A stretch of DNA of 64,000 bases from Chromatiales bacterium (GTDB lineage Bacteria; Pseudomonadota; Gammaproteobacteria; UBA6429; Thiohalophilaceae): contig JALTJZ010000011.1 of assembly GCA_027076325.1 (NCBI GenBank), forward strand, positions 124,001 to 188,000. Direction: 5' to 3'. The notes below the pieces were generated by a model. That model did no database searches, was not told the DNA's origin, and saw nothing but the letters and a program-made list of their open reading frames with translations. The translations under genes and the position numbers were made by a program. Below are positions 18,587 to 28,031 of this stretch, piece after piece. Numbering within the stretch: the first letter of the stretch is position 1; each line of letters begins with the position of its first letter.

Positions 18587-18602
18587 AGTGACCGCTGTCA
18601 CA
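18587..18602. promoter_or_regulatory. CRP-type operator between regulator and oxidase genes
   Basis: AGTGACCGCTGTCACA differs from TGTGA-N6-TCACA at one position (first base), with perfect half-sites GTGA and TCAC. It lies 54 bases upstream of the regulator's ATG, a place fitting autoregulation. The remainder of the gap 18534-18834 is AT-rich, with AAGGAGG six bases before the oxidase ATG. Confidence 0.55.
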
Positions 18603-18834
18603 ACTACAACTTCCAGTATATAAAATATAGGCGGCCTGACTTAGCAACGTTAACATAGCCAAGAACATTGCAAACCATAGCCGAAACTCAAATATAACTC
18701 GTACCAGCTAAAAGTTCTGTATCAAAAGTAACACACAAAAAGTACATACTTTTAACCACGCCCTTATTATCTTAGCCCTTCACAATCGCACCCGCCTGGT
18801 TATGGCTGCGTCTGAATAAAAATAAATAAGGAGG

Positions 18835-20122
18835 TTGAATATGTCTGTTTCCCGAAGAAAATTTCTTAAAACATTAAGTGCAACTGCACCTGCACTATTA
18901 CTTACCAAACCTGGCCTGGCTGCTCGTAGCATGGGTGGTGTCGGTGGTGGTAGCAGTATCAGTGCACCATTGTTTGAATTACCACTGAACATCCCACCCG
19001 TGGCTCAACCGGTTGGAACCGATTCTGTGGGGCGCCCTGTTTATGAGATAACCGAACAAAATGCATCCATCGAAATCATTCCCGGCTTTCAAACGAATAT
19101 TCTTGGTTTCAATGGGATGACACCCGGCCCGACCATCAAGGTGGATTCCAATCAGGAAATTATTGTGCGCCAAATCAATAATACTAACGTACAAACTACC
19201 ACGCATTTGCATGGCGGCCATATGCCAGCCGGTAATGACGGCCACCCGCTGGACTTTGTTGATCCCGGCACGTCTAAAGATTATCTGTACACCAACAAGC
19301 AGCAACCGGCCACGTTATGGTATCACGATCATACCAATGACTTAACCGGCGACCAGGTTTATGCCGGGCTGGCTGGTTTTTATTTAATGGACGATGAGTA
19401 TGAACGTTCACTTGGGTTGCCTTCGGGCGATAACGAAGTAGCAATAGTCATTCAGGATCGCACTTTTGCTGCTGATGGTTCGCTTGTTTATAACGATAAT
19501 ATTATAGGTGAATTTGGAGACACTATACTGGTAAATGGAACCCCCTATCCTTTCTTTGAAGTGGGCACAGCGCGTTATCGTGTTCGCATTCTTAATGGTT
19601 CCAATGCACGTTCCTATAACCTGGTATTAAGCAATGGCGCCAGTTTTGTACAAATTGGGTCAGACGGGGGGCTACTCGAAGCACCGGTCACACGGGCCAG
19701 CCTTAATATTGCGCCCGCAGAACGCCTCGATGTTATTATTGATTTTGGCAATGCGTCTGTCGGCCAACAAATTATTCTTGAAAATACGGCCGGTTCTGGT
19801 GGTACCGCACAGATTATGCGCTTTGATGTCGCACGAATAGAAGACGATCCCAGTGTTATCCCACAGGTACTACGCCAAATCGAACGCCTTAACCCGGCCG
19901 ATGCGGTTCAAACTCGTAGCTGGGTTTTTGGCATGCGCACCGGAAGACGCCGGCTGGAAAGATACCTTCAAGGTACCCCCCATGGCAACGGTGCGTGTCA
20001 TTGGCCGCTTTGATGACTACGTAGGCGATCCCAACGAAATTACCTCGGCCTACATGATGCACTGCCACATTCTTGAGCATGAAGATCATGCCATGATGAC
20101 CCAGTTCATTGTTGTGGAGTAA
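18835..20122 (+). pseudogene. Tat-secreted multicopper oxidase, disrupted by deletion and frameshift
   Basis: The first 360 codons encode an intact start of a CotA/SufI-type multicopper oxidase: twin-arginine signal (SRRKFLK), type-2/3 copper ligands HLHGGH and WYHDH, and the second cupredoxin domain. After RSWVFGM near 19930, the frame shifts. The plus-one frame continues EDAGWKDTFKVPP, then MMHCHILEHEDHAMMTQF and a stop at 20122. Between them the usual 40-50 residues, including the conserved HPxHxHG copper site, are absent. So a deletion of length not divisible by three joined the two parts, and frame 1 runs to a false stop at 20013. Type-1 and part of the trinuclear copper sites are lost, so the enzyme is probably dead. 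A sequencing error could explain the shift but not the missing segment. Confidence 0.82.
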
Positions 20123-20249
20123 AAAGGTAATAACCTGGCACGGGTGAGCACCCGTGTCTTTACTATTTATCAATGTAACAAGGCAAGTAGCCCGAGAAAG
20201 CTGTTTCTTTCGGTTGCTTTATTGACTTTTATTCAAGAGGAAATTCAAT

Positions 20250-22715
20250 ATGCAACAACAATACACTTCCTATAAATTTACAGTCCCGTGGCTGGCATCG
20301 GTTCTTGCCAGTTTGTTTATTCTGATGTCGCTACTTCCTGTCACGGCCAATGCTGTCGTTGGACAGATTGCGGTTAGTCAACAACAGGCCGAAGGCATCC
20401 TGCTACGCTTTAAAGCATCGGTAAACAACCAGACTCGGCAACAGGTACTGCAAAGTGCTAACTGCTCGGAGGCCAAACGGTTTCGTCTGGTGCAGGGGCT
20501 AACACTAGTGAATATCCAGCCCGGGATGTCAAAGAAAAATGCGCTGGCGCGCTTACGTGGTAATAGCCAGGTACTTTACGCCGAACCAAACTACATTGTA
20601 ACAGCAGCCGCGACACCCAACGATCCCCGTTTTGCCGAGCTCTATGGGCTGGACAACAATGGACAAACCGGTGGCACGCCCGATGCCGATATCGATGCAC
20701 CGGAAGCCTGGGATTCCCAGACCGGCACCGATGTTGTGGTTGCCGTAATTGATACCGGGCTGGATTATAACCACGAGGACATCGCGGGCAATGTCTGGAG
20801 TAACCCAGGTGAAATCCCCAACAATGGTATTGATGATGATAACAATGGTTACATCGACGACACCAGAGGCTGGGATTTCGTTAACGGTGATAATGATCCC
20901 TTCGATGACAATGATCACGGTACCCATGTATCAGGGACAATTGCGGCAGTCGGCAATAATGGCATTGGTGTGGCCGGGGTGAACTGGTCTGCCCGGATCA
21001 TGCCATTAAAGTTTCTCAGCGCACGCGGCTCAGGCAGTACCGCCGATGCTATCAGTGCCCTTGATTATGCGGTAATGATGGGGGCACGTATCTCCAACAA
21101 CAGTTGGGGTGGTGGCGCTTTTAGCCAGGCGCTATTTGACTCAATAGCCGCAGCACAAACCGCAGGCCACCTGTTTGTTGCCGCAGCAGGTAACAGTAGT
21201 GTAAACACCGACACCTCGCCCAGCTACCCGGCCAGTTATGACCTGGATAATATTGTTTCTGTTGCCGCAACTGACGACAACGATGCCCTTGCCAGTTTCT
21301 CAAACTTTGGTGCGCTAAGCGTTGATCTTGGTGCGCCCGGGGTTAGCATTCTTAGCACGACACCGGCCAACACCTATTCCAGTTTCAGCGGTACGTCAAT
21401 GGCCTCACCGCATGTCGCGGGTGTAGCAGCATTGGTACTGGCAGCAGATCCATCGCTTGATCTGGTGGGGCTCAAGGCCGTGCTGATGGACAGCGTGGAT
21501 GCCATTAGCGCACTGGCTGGCATTACCGTCACCGGCGGTCGTCTTAATGCGGCCAATGCGGTTGCTGGTCTGGTGCGTGTTGTTGTAACCCCAGCCACAG
21601 CCACTATTGCCGCAGGCAATAACCAGCAATACAGCGCAACCGGTGGCACTGCACCTTATACATGGCGCGTTTCCGACAGCAACCTCGCAAGTATTGATGC
21701 CACCGGTTTGCTTACCGCACTGGCACCAGGGCAGGTCACCATTACGGCAAACGATGCCACCAATGTCAGCGGCACAGCAGAAGCGACCATTACCACCGTG
21801 GTGGTTACGCCGACCAGTGGCTCTCTGCGAGTAAACGACACGCTGCAATTTAATGCCGCAGGGGGTGTCGCACCGTACAACTGGAGCAGTTCCGATCCGG
21901 CCGTCGCGAGTATCGATGCCGGCACCGGCCTGCTAACTGCCTTAGCGATTGGCACCGTTCAGGTAACCGTAACCGATGCCAATGGTTTTTCAGATACCAC
22001 AGGCAACATCATCGTATCCGATATTGCAATTAGCCCGAACACGGCACTGTTAACAGTTGGCGATACACAGCAATTTACCGCAACAGGGGGTAGCCAACCG
22101 TATACCTGGAGCAGTGGCAATCTGGCGGTTGCCAGCATTGATGCAAGCGGGCTGCTAACGGCTACAGGAGCAGGCACGACCCAGGTAACGGTAACCGATG
22201 CCAATGGTATTTCAGTCAGCAGTGGTGATGTTACTGTGCGGGACATTGTGGTGGATCCGCAGACGGCTTCGGTGCTGATTAATGCCAGCCTGCAGTTCAG
22301 TGCAACAGGTGGCGCGACACCCTATACCTGGAGTGTCAGTGATACCTCCGTCGCCGCGATTGATCCAGGCAATGGTCTGTTAACCGGTGTTGCAGCAGGA
22401 ACGGTCATAGTAACTGCAACCGATGCAGACGGCATTGCCGGTAGCAGCGGCGTGATTACGGTCAGTGCCGATCACATTATCGAGATTAGCCCCTACACTG
22501 CAACAGTGGGGCGCTTTGGTAGCATCCAGTTCACTGCCACCGGTGGCCCGGAACCGTATACCTGGGGCTTGACGAATCCGGCTGCTGGCAGCATTGATCC
22601 ACAAACAGGCCTGTTTCGTGCCGGACGTTTTCCAACTACGACAACTGTAACCGCCACCGATGCCGATGGACACACCGGGGTCTCAGGCACAATCACAATA
22701 ACGCGTGAGCATTAG
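20250..22715 (+). CDS. Secreted subtilisin-like serine protease with five Ig-like C-terminal repeats
   Basis: An 821-residue S8 family protease. A signal peptide (about 1-36, TANAVV) and an I9-type propeptide (about 38-110, LRFKASVNNQTRQQVL) precede the catalytic domain. Asp168 in VAVIDTGLDYNHED, His226 in DHGTHVSG and Ser383 in GTSMASPHVAGVAAL form the triad; the oxyanion Asn is in NNSWGG. Five Ig-like (BIG2-type) repeats of about 75-80 residues follow, with the common pattern QFSATGGATPYTWS and ASIDAxTGLLTA. These repeats suggest surface or matrix binding. GAGGA precedes the ATG. It is monocistronic, with a terminator at 22736. Confidence 0.93.
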   Translation: MQQQYTSYKFTVPWLASVLASLFILMSLLPVTANAVVGQIAVSQQQAEGILLRFKASVNNQTRQQVLQSANCSEAKRFRLVQGLTLVNIQPGMSKKNALARLRGNSQVLYAEPNYIVTAAATPNDPRFAELYGLDNNGQTGGTPDADIDAPEAWDSQTGTDVVVAVIDTGLDYNHEDIAGNVWSNPGEIPNNGIDDDNNGYIDDTRGWDFVNGDNDPFDDNDHGTHVSGTIAAVGNNGIGVAGVNWSARIMPLKFLSARGSGSTADAISALDYAVMMGARISNNSWGGGAFSQALFDSIAAAQTAGHLFVAAAGNSSVNTDTSPSYPASYDLDNIVSVAATDDNDALASFSNFGALSVDLGAPGVSILSTTPANTYSSFSGTSMASPHVAGVAALVLAADPSLDLVGLKAVLMDSVDAISALAGITVTGGRLNAANAVAGLVRVVVTPATATIAAGNNQQYSATGGTAPYTWRVSDSNLASIDATGLLTALAPGQVTITANDATNVSGTAEATITTVVVTPTSGSLRVNDTLQFNAAGGVAPYNWSSSDPAVASIDAGTGLLTALAIGTVQVTVTDANGFSDTTGNIIVSDIAISPNTALLTVGDTQQFTATGGSQPYTWSSGNLAVASIDASGLLTATGAGTTQVTVTDANGISVSSGDVTVRDIVVDPQTASVLINASLQFSATGGATPYTWSVSDTSVAAIDPGNGLLTGVAAGTVIVTATDADGIAGSSGVITVSADHIIEISPYTATVGRFGSIQFTATGGPEPYTWGLTNPAAGSIDPQTGLFRAGRFPTTTTVTATDADGHTGVSGTITITREH

Positions 22716-22735
22716 ATATAAATTGTAAATTTGGC

Positions 22736-22768
22736 GGGGAGAAAAATTCTTTTCTCCCCATTTTTTTT
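22736..22768 (+). terminator. Rho-independent terminator of the subtilase gene
   Basis: GGGGAGAAAA (22736-22745), loop ATTC, then TTTTCTCCCC (22750-22759) followed by A and T8. A strong 10-base stem, 21 bases after the stop codon. Confidence 0.92.
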
Positions 22769-22821
22769 AATGCCATCTGCATCTTAATATTCCAGCCCCT
22801 TCCTGAAGCAACACAACACCA

Positions 22822-22921
22822 TCACTGTTTGAGGTTCCCCCACTAAAACGGACGAATTAACTACGCTGCTGGACTTCCCACATTTTAAAAGTGTCCGTTT
22901 AAATGAGGAGGTTCAGTGTGA
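22822..22921. repeat. Pair of imperfect inverted ends, possible insertion-element remnant
   Basis: A stretch ending CCCCCACTAAAACGGAC (22837-22853) has an inverted counterpart beginning GTCCGTTTAAATGAGGAGG (22893-22911). Forty bases separate them. The sequence TGAGG..CCCCAC..ACGGAC resembles ends of IS3-type elements that I know from other proteobacteria, so this could be an internally deleted copy. No coding sequence lies inside. Confidence 0.35.
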
Positions 22922-22976
22922 CCCCATTGATTTTTTAAAGGTATGGCTACCTTACGTTTAATTTGATGACGATAAG

Positions 22977-25900
22977 TTAACGGAATAACCGTGAGTTTTT
23001 TATATCGTCAATGACAACAAATAAACATGGAATTAAAAATAGTACATAAACAGTTGAACTCATCATGCCGCCGACAGTGGGGACTGCAATGGGACGGGTG
23101 ATATCCATGCCAGAACCCGTGGCAAGAAGAATAGGAACTAGCCCTAATACAGTGGTGGCTACAGTCATTAACTTAGGGCGTAACCGTAAGACCGAGCCTT
23201 CGATAATGGTATCAATATAGCTTTGATTCGGCGGCTGCTTGTGAAGAGCTTCTTTTATAAACTCAACCATTAAAATGCCCGTTTGAATCGCTACGGCAAG
23301 CACTGCAATGTAGCCAATTAATACGGCGGTAGTCATTGCGGTGCCTTGGAGCCACTGAAGTATAACGCCACCTATTAATGCAAAGGGGGCGGATAATAAA
23401 ATCATAAAACTCAGCGGTACTGACTTGAACACGCGCATTAGAAGCGCGAACATAATCAGTAGAGTGATAGGAATGATCCACTGTAAGCGCGTTTTTGCGG
23501 CTTGCGCATAGTGATAATTACCCGTCCATTCAATCTGATATCCTGTTGGCAATGTTAGCTGTTCATCTAAATAGAGTTTAGCTTTACTAACATAGTCCAA
23601 CGCGGTAACCCCACTTAGATTAATATAAATATAGGCCGCGAATTTACCATTGTCTGTACGAATCATTTCGGGCATTTTTTTTACCTCGACGTTTGCTATT
23701 TCAGCGAGGGCAACACTTTTTCCAGTAGCCGTGATGACGGGGGCATGTTGTAGTTTTTCTAAAGTATCAATGTATTCAGGTGAGTACTGCATGCTTAAGG
23801 CAACGGTAGTGTTATCGCGTTGAGGTATGTGCATAATGTTATCGCCACCTATACCAAAGCGAGTGGTTAGCATTGTCTCTTCGAGCAGTACGTTTTTGTC
23901 TGCCATTTTATCTAAATAATTTTCTACGTTAATGTAGTAACCTTGTGAAATACGTTCAGCAATAACAGAATCAGTACCTTCAAATTCTCTTAATAAGATT
24001 TCAATCTGTTGTGCTACTTTTTCAATTTCAACAAGGTTTTCCCCACGTACCTTTATACCAACAGGGCTTTGTATGCCGGTATCCTGCATCATGATGCGCC
24101 CTGCAATGGGTTGCGTCCAGCTGTTTACAAACCCCATAATTTTTAACGATGCATTCATTTCGTCAACGAGCATTTTCTTGTTTATACCTTCGCGCCATTG
24201 CGATTTAGGTTTTAGCAATATGGTTGTTTCGATCATAGTTACAGGTGCAGGATCCGTTGATGTATCAGCACGGCCTAATTTCCCGAATACGCGTTTTACT
24301 TCAGGGAAGGATTTTATTTTTTTATCTATTTTTTGCAAAATCCATCCTGCCTCACGCATGGGTATGCCGGGTAGAGTGGTGGGCATATACAAAATAGAAC
24401 CTTCTTCAAGCTCAGGCATGTAATCTTTAGGGAATTGATTCATCAAAAAAACTGACGCAATTAGTAACACCACACTGCTACTTAAAAACAAATAACGATG
24501 ACGAAGCGTGCTGCGTAGCATGCACTTGTAATAGTGTACTAAGATAGATTTGTTTCTTATTGTGTTGTTGGGTAGAGGTTTGTTAAATATCGGTTTATTG
24601 AATATCCAAAGCACAATAATAGGAAGTAAAAATAGAGTCAGTAAAGTAGAAAACCCCATTGCGAATGTTTTACTGTAAACCAAAGGATCAAATAAGCGGG
24701 CTTCACGCAGCTCTAAATAAAACAGCGGAATGAACGATGCTAAAATAATTAACAAAGAAAACAGTAGAGGTCGCATCATGCGTGAAATTGAATTAATGAT
24801 GATTTCATGACGTTGGTTACGATTTGCCATAGGGTGTTTGGCCAATTCACTTTTTGCGTTTTCAATGATCACTATAGTCGCATCAGCCATTTCGCCCATT
24901 GCTATGGCGAGTCCCGCTAAAGATAATAAATTTATAGTTTGACCGAAAAAAGTGAGCGATATAAGTGTGTACAAACAACCCAGTAATATAATGAGTACAG
25001 GTGCAACACTGGCACGGCCATGGCGTAAAGCCCAAAAAATCACGAGCACAACGACCAGTAACTCATAAACTAAAGCGCTGGAAAAGTTTTTTAAGGTTTG
25101 CCAAATTAGCGTTGAGCGATCATAAGTGGTGATGATTTCAATGTTTTTAGGGAGCCGTGTTTTAAGTTGTTGCAGGCTTTGTTGAAGCTGTCGGCTTACG
25201 TTAAGAACGTTTTGTGACTGTTCCATTATCACTATGCCGCCCACAACTTCGCCTTCTCCATTGAGGTCCGCTATACCTCGGCGGAGATCATAATTAATTT
25301 GAAAGTAGCCAAGGTCTTTAAGGCGAATAGGATTGAAAAGTTTATCGCGTGCAACAATCAGCTGTTCAAGCTGATCTAAATTATCTGTGTTCACCGTCGC
25401 ACGTAAATTATAATCTCGATTGGTTAGTTCGAGTGTGCGCCCACCCACTTGTTCAAAGGCAGGTTTTAGCGCACTGATAATTTGAGCTAGCGTGATGCCG
25501 TGTTGCTGCATTAAAGGAGGAAATAATTTTAATTCGACTTGCTGAGTTAAACCACCTACCGAAGCGACTTCGGCAATGCCTTTGACTTGTTGTAAAGCGG
25601 GTTTTATCTGTTTTTCATTTATTAGTCGTAACTCACGTAAATCGCGAGTTTGGCTATGGTCGAGAAGGGCGTATTGAAAAATCCAACCCATGCTGCTTGC
25701 ATTAGGGCCTAGCGTAATTTTTGCATCGGCAGGAAGTTGAGAACGTAGCTTGTTAAGTTGTTGTTTGACTTGTTTTTTAATTGAGTTGCGGTTTTTTTCG
25801 TCTTCAAAAATAATATAAATAAAAGCATAACCAAACTGAGCCGTTGCCCTGACACTTTGAATTTTAGGGCGACCTAACAATTCCTGCATTAGTGGACGCA

Positions 25901-26093
25901 CAATGTTTTTTTCTATTTGTTCTGGGCTGCGCTGCCATTTTGCATAAATCACTATTTGAGAGTCTGCTGTGTCAGGCAAGGCATCGAGTGGGGAATATTG
26001 AAGTGCAAACAGACTATATAAAGTGCTTAAGACTAAAATAGTGATAATAATAAATCGCTGTTCAATAATATTTTTAATGATGGTGGTGAGCAT
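22977..26093 (-). CDS. CusA/CzcA-type heavy-metal RND efflux pump
   Basis: A 1038-residue inner-membrane RND transporter of the heavy-metal (HME) subfamily, with 12 membrane helices. The proton-relay segment LSLAGLAIAMGEMADATIVIIENA is near residue 390, with the Asp found in CusA (which reads AIGAMVDAAIVMIENA). VGGRTLELTNRDYNLR, MQDTGIQSPVGIKVRG and the C-terminal GMDITRPIAVPTVGGM also match CusA. The ATG at 26093 is chosen over an upstream GTG; either way it overlaps the adaptor gene end, so translation is coupled. Substrate metal is not deducible; copper or silver is plausible. Codon use is AT-richer than in flanking core genes, which fits a transferred operon. Confidence 0.93.
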   Translation of the reverse strand: MLTTIIKNIIEQRFIIITILVLSTLYSLFALQYSPLDALPDTADSQIVIYAKWQRSPEQIEKNIVRPLMQELLGRPKIQSVRATAQFGYAFIYIIFEDEKNRNSIKKQVKQQLNKLRSQLPADAKITLGPNASSMGWIFQYALLDHSQTRDLRELRLINEKQIKPALQQVKGIAEVASVGGLTQQVELKLFPPLMQQHGITLAQIISALKPAFEQVGGRTLELTNRDYNLRATVNTDNLDQLEQLIVARDKLFNPIRLKDLGYFQINYDLRRGIADLNGEGEVVGGIVIMEQSQNVLNVSRQLQQSLQQLKTRLPKNIEIITTYDRSTLIWQTLKNFSSALVYELLVVVLVIFWALRHGRASVAPVLIILLGCLYTLISLTFFGQTINLLSLAGLAIAMGEMADATIVIIENAKSELAKHPMANRNQRHEIIINSISRMMRPLLFSLLIILASFIPLFYLELREARLFDPLVYSKTFAMGFSTLLTLFLLPIIVLWIFNKPIFNKPLPNNTIRNKSILVHYYKCMLRSTLRHRYLFLSSSVVLLIASVFLMNQFPKDYMPELEEGSILYMPTTLPGIPMREAGWILQKIDKKIKSFPEVKRVFGKLGRADTSTDPAPVTMIETTILLKPKSQWREGINKKMLVDEMNASLKIMGFVNSWTQPIAGRIMMQDTGIQSPVGIKVRGENLVEIEKVAQQIEILLREFEGTDSVIAERISQGYYINVENYLDKMADKNVLLEETMLTTRFGIGGDNIMHIPQRDNTTVALSMQYSPEYIDTLEKLQHAPVITATGKSVALAEIANVEVKKMPEMIRTDNGKFAAYIYINLSGVTALDYVSKAKLYLDEQLTLPTGYQIEWTGNYHYAQAAKTRLQWIIPITLLIMFALLMRVFKSVPLSFMILLSAPFALIGGVILQWLQGTAMTTAVLIGYIAVLAVAIQTGILMVEFIKEALHKQPPNQSYIDTIIEGSVLRLRPKLMTVATTVLGLVPILLATGSGMDITRPIAVPTVGGMMSSTVYVLFLIPCLFVVIDDIKNSRLFR

Positions 26094-26781
26094 GAGGCAT
26101 ATCACTATTATTTGAGGTATTGTTGGATTTTAACTTGTATTCGGCATCAATAAAAAAACTACCAAAAGTAGCAACTTGCTCACCTAAATTGAGGCCACTT
26201 AAAACTTCAGTGTACAACTCACCTTTTAAGCCTGTTTTAATGGAACGAGGAGTGTAATTTTTCTTATTATCTTTTACATAAACAATTTGTTGTCCTCCTT
26301 CTTGAATAATCGCTTCTTTAGGAATAGCTAAATAGCGTCCGCGTTGAATGAGTATTTCCATTACAAAATAAGATGATCGTTTTGTTGCTGCGGTTGCTAA
26401 TCGCGCCTTAATTTTTCGGCAGTTTTGTTTGCTATGTTTTAATTTATGAATACGTGCCTGATAAATCGACGATTTTGCATCGGGAGGAAAAGCACGTACG
26501 CGTTGGTTTATTTTTATCAGAGCAGAATTGGAGTTACATAGTGTTGCGTTTAGGTATTGTTTTGTTGAATCAAGCTTAGCGGCTATTCGTAACCAAGTTT
26601 GTAAATTTTGAGGAGCGGCAGTAACAAGCGTTAAATTTAAATCATCTGCTTGCGTTTGGTTTACTTCTGTTCCCGTATAACTTGGGCGAGTGTGGTCTCG
26701 AATGCCAGCAGAGGAAAGGGGGTTGAGAACCCCCATCCCTGTTAGCAATGCAATGTAGCTAATGAAATATTTTAATTGCAT
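26074..26781 (-). CDS. Short RND periplasmic adaptor (CusB-like) with His-rich tail
   Basis: A 235-residue adaptor. Signal-like N-terminus (residues 3-25), a shortened central region, then a well-conserved C-terminal part of CusB type: GRYLAIPKEAIIQEGGQQIVY, TGLKGELYTEVLSGLNLGEQV and FGSFFIDAEYKLK. Common adaptors have 380-500 residues; the lipoyl and hairpin domains seem missing or very short, so contact with a TolC funnel may be lost. The last residues are PHAHHHH, a likely metal-binding tail. Its ATG directly follows the stop of the propeller gene (TAAATG), and its end overlaps the pump gene by 20 bases. Confidence 0.78.
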   Translation of the reverse strand: MQLKYFISYIALLTGMGVLNPLSSAGIRDHTRPSYTGTEVNQTQADDLNLTLVTAAPQNLQTWLRIAAKLDSTKQYLNATLCNSNSALIKINQRVRAFPPDAKSSIYQARIHKLKHSKQNCRKIKARLATAATKRSSYFVMEILIQRGRYLAIPKEAIIQEGGQQIVYVKDNKKNYTPRSIKTGLKGELYTEVLSGLNLGEQVATFGSFFIDAEYKLKSNNTSNNSDMPHAHHHH

Positions 26782-28017
26782 TTAGTGACAGTAATTATCC
26801 TTGCTATCAAGTATATGGGTTCCCCATGGATAGAGCCCAACATTCGATATGCGAGTCACTTTTTCTGTTTTTCCTTCAATAACATAGACAGAATGATCGG
26901 TAGAACTCGCCAAATAAACTTTCTCACCCGCAGTATCTGTGGTGGCTGTTTCTATTTGTAAGTTATTACCAATTTTAATTCGTCCAGCAGGCGTAAGACT
27001 TTCCATATCGTAAACATAAACAAACCCGGTGCTAGAACTGATTACGAAGGCTTTACCGCCAGCAAAATTAATTCCCATCATGTCAGGGCCAGAATCAAAG
27101 GTGGCTGCAACGACATTTTTCTTGAGGTCGATAATTGAAATTGATTCATCACCATTATTGGCTGAAACACCGTAACGTCCATCATGGTTCATATATAAAC
27201 GCCATGGATCAGCGCCAACACGAATCTGTTTAATTACTTTGTCTGTACGCGCATCAATTACACTAACAAGACCTAAGTCACCGTCAGCCGCATAAAGGTA
27301 ACGACCATCATTACTGATACTTACATTTGAGATACCTTTAATATCACCCAAGTAACGTTGCGGATCAAGCGAAGCTATCGCAGGTACATCGCCGACATGA
27401 ATTTTTTTCAATAACTCATGTCGAGTAACATCAATAACACCTACCCAGTGAGCGCCATAGTTACCTATATAAGCTTTAGTACCATCGGGTGTAAAAGTAA
27501 TATTAAGTGGCTCGGCAAAACCTTTAATGCGTTTAATTTCTGTCATTGAAGCCATATCGATAACTGAAATTGAATCACTATCAGGATTACCTTGGTAGTA
27601 GTAACGCCCATCAGGTGTCATCGCTAAATGTTCTGGCGCAAAGTCGATAGGGATTTCTTTCACTAAGGTCAGTGTAGCGACATCAATGACATAGGCTTTA
27701 CTCGAACGAGTACCGCCGGTGACAACCCAGCGCCCATCAGGAGACATCATCGCCATGTGAGGGTTAACATTTTTACCAAGAAAGACACTACCAATAAGTT
27801 TGTTTGTTTTAATGTCCAAAAAAGCAATATCGTTAGAGTCACGGTTAACTACAATCACAACAGAAGAGGGATCGGTGATTTTAATTTCTTTACCCTTGGT
27901 TTTAGCGTCTTGCTGGTGACCACCTGTAGCAAATACACTTGTGTTAAGGCTCAATAAAGCAACTAAAACGGTTGAGAGTAAACCTGCTGTTTTTATAAAA
28001 TTTTTGAATGTTTTCAT
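26782..28017 (-). CDS. Exported YncE-like beta-propeller protein
   Basis: A 411-residue periplasmic protein with signal peptide (about 1-31, ending SVFA). About seven 45-residue YVTN-type blades follow: for example SKAYVIDVATLTLVKEIPID, DSISVIDMASMTEIKRIKG and GLVSVIDARTDKVIKQIRVG. The C-terminus ends in NYCH. The family includes YncE and nitrite-reductase-accessory-like propellers; function is generally unknown. Lying between a porin and an RND adaptor with gaps of 14 and 0 bases, it is plainly part of the same operon, and I infer a metal-related periplasmic role such as sensing or delivering the substrate to the adaptor. Confidence 0.85.
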   Translation of the reverse strand: MKTFKNFIKTAGLLSTVLVALLSLNTSVFATGGHQQDAKTKGKEIKITDPSSVVIVVNRDSNDIAFLDIKTNKLIGSVFLGKNVNPHMAMMSPDGRWVVTGGTRSSKAYVIDVATLTLVKEIPIDFAPEHLAMTPDGRYYYQGNPDSDSISVIDMASMTEIKRIKGFAEPLNITFTPDGTKAYIGNYGAHWVGVIDVTRHELLKKIHVGDVPAIASLDPQRYLGDIKGISNVSISNDGRYLYAADGDLGLVSVIDARTDKVIKQIRVGADPWRLYMNHDGRYGVSANNGDESISIIDLKKNVVAATFDSGPDMMGINFAGGKAFVISSSTGFVYVYDMESLTPAGRIKIGNNLQIETATTDTAGEKVYLASSTDHSVYVIEGKTEKVTRISNVGLYPWGTHILDSKDNYCH

Positions 28018-28031
28018 TTTTTACTCCGAAT

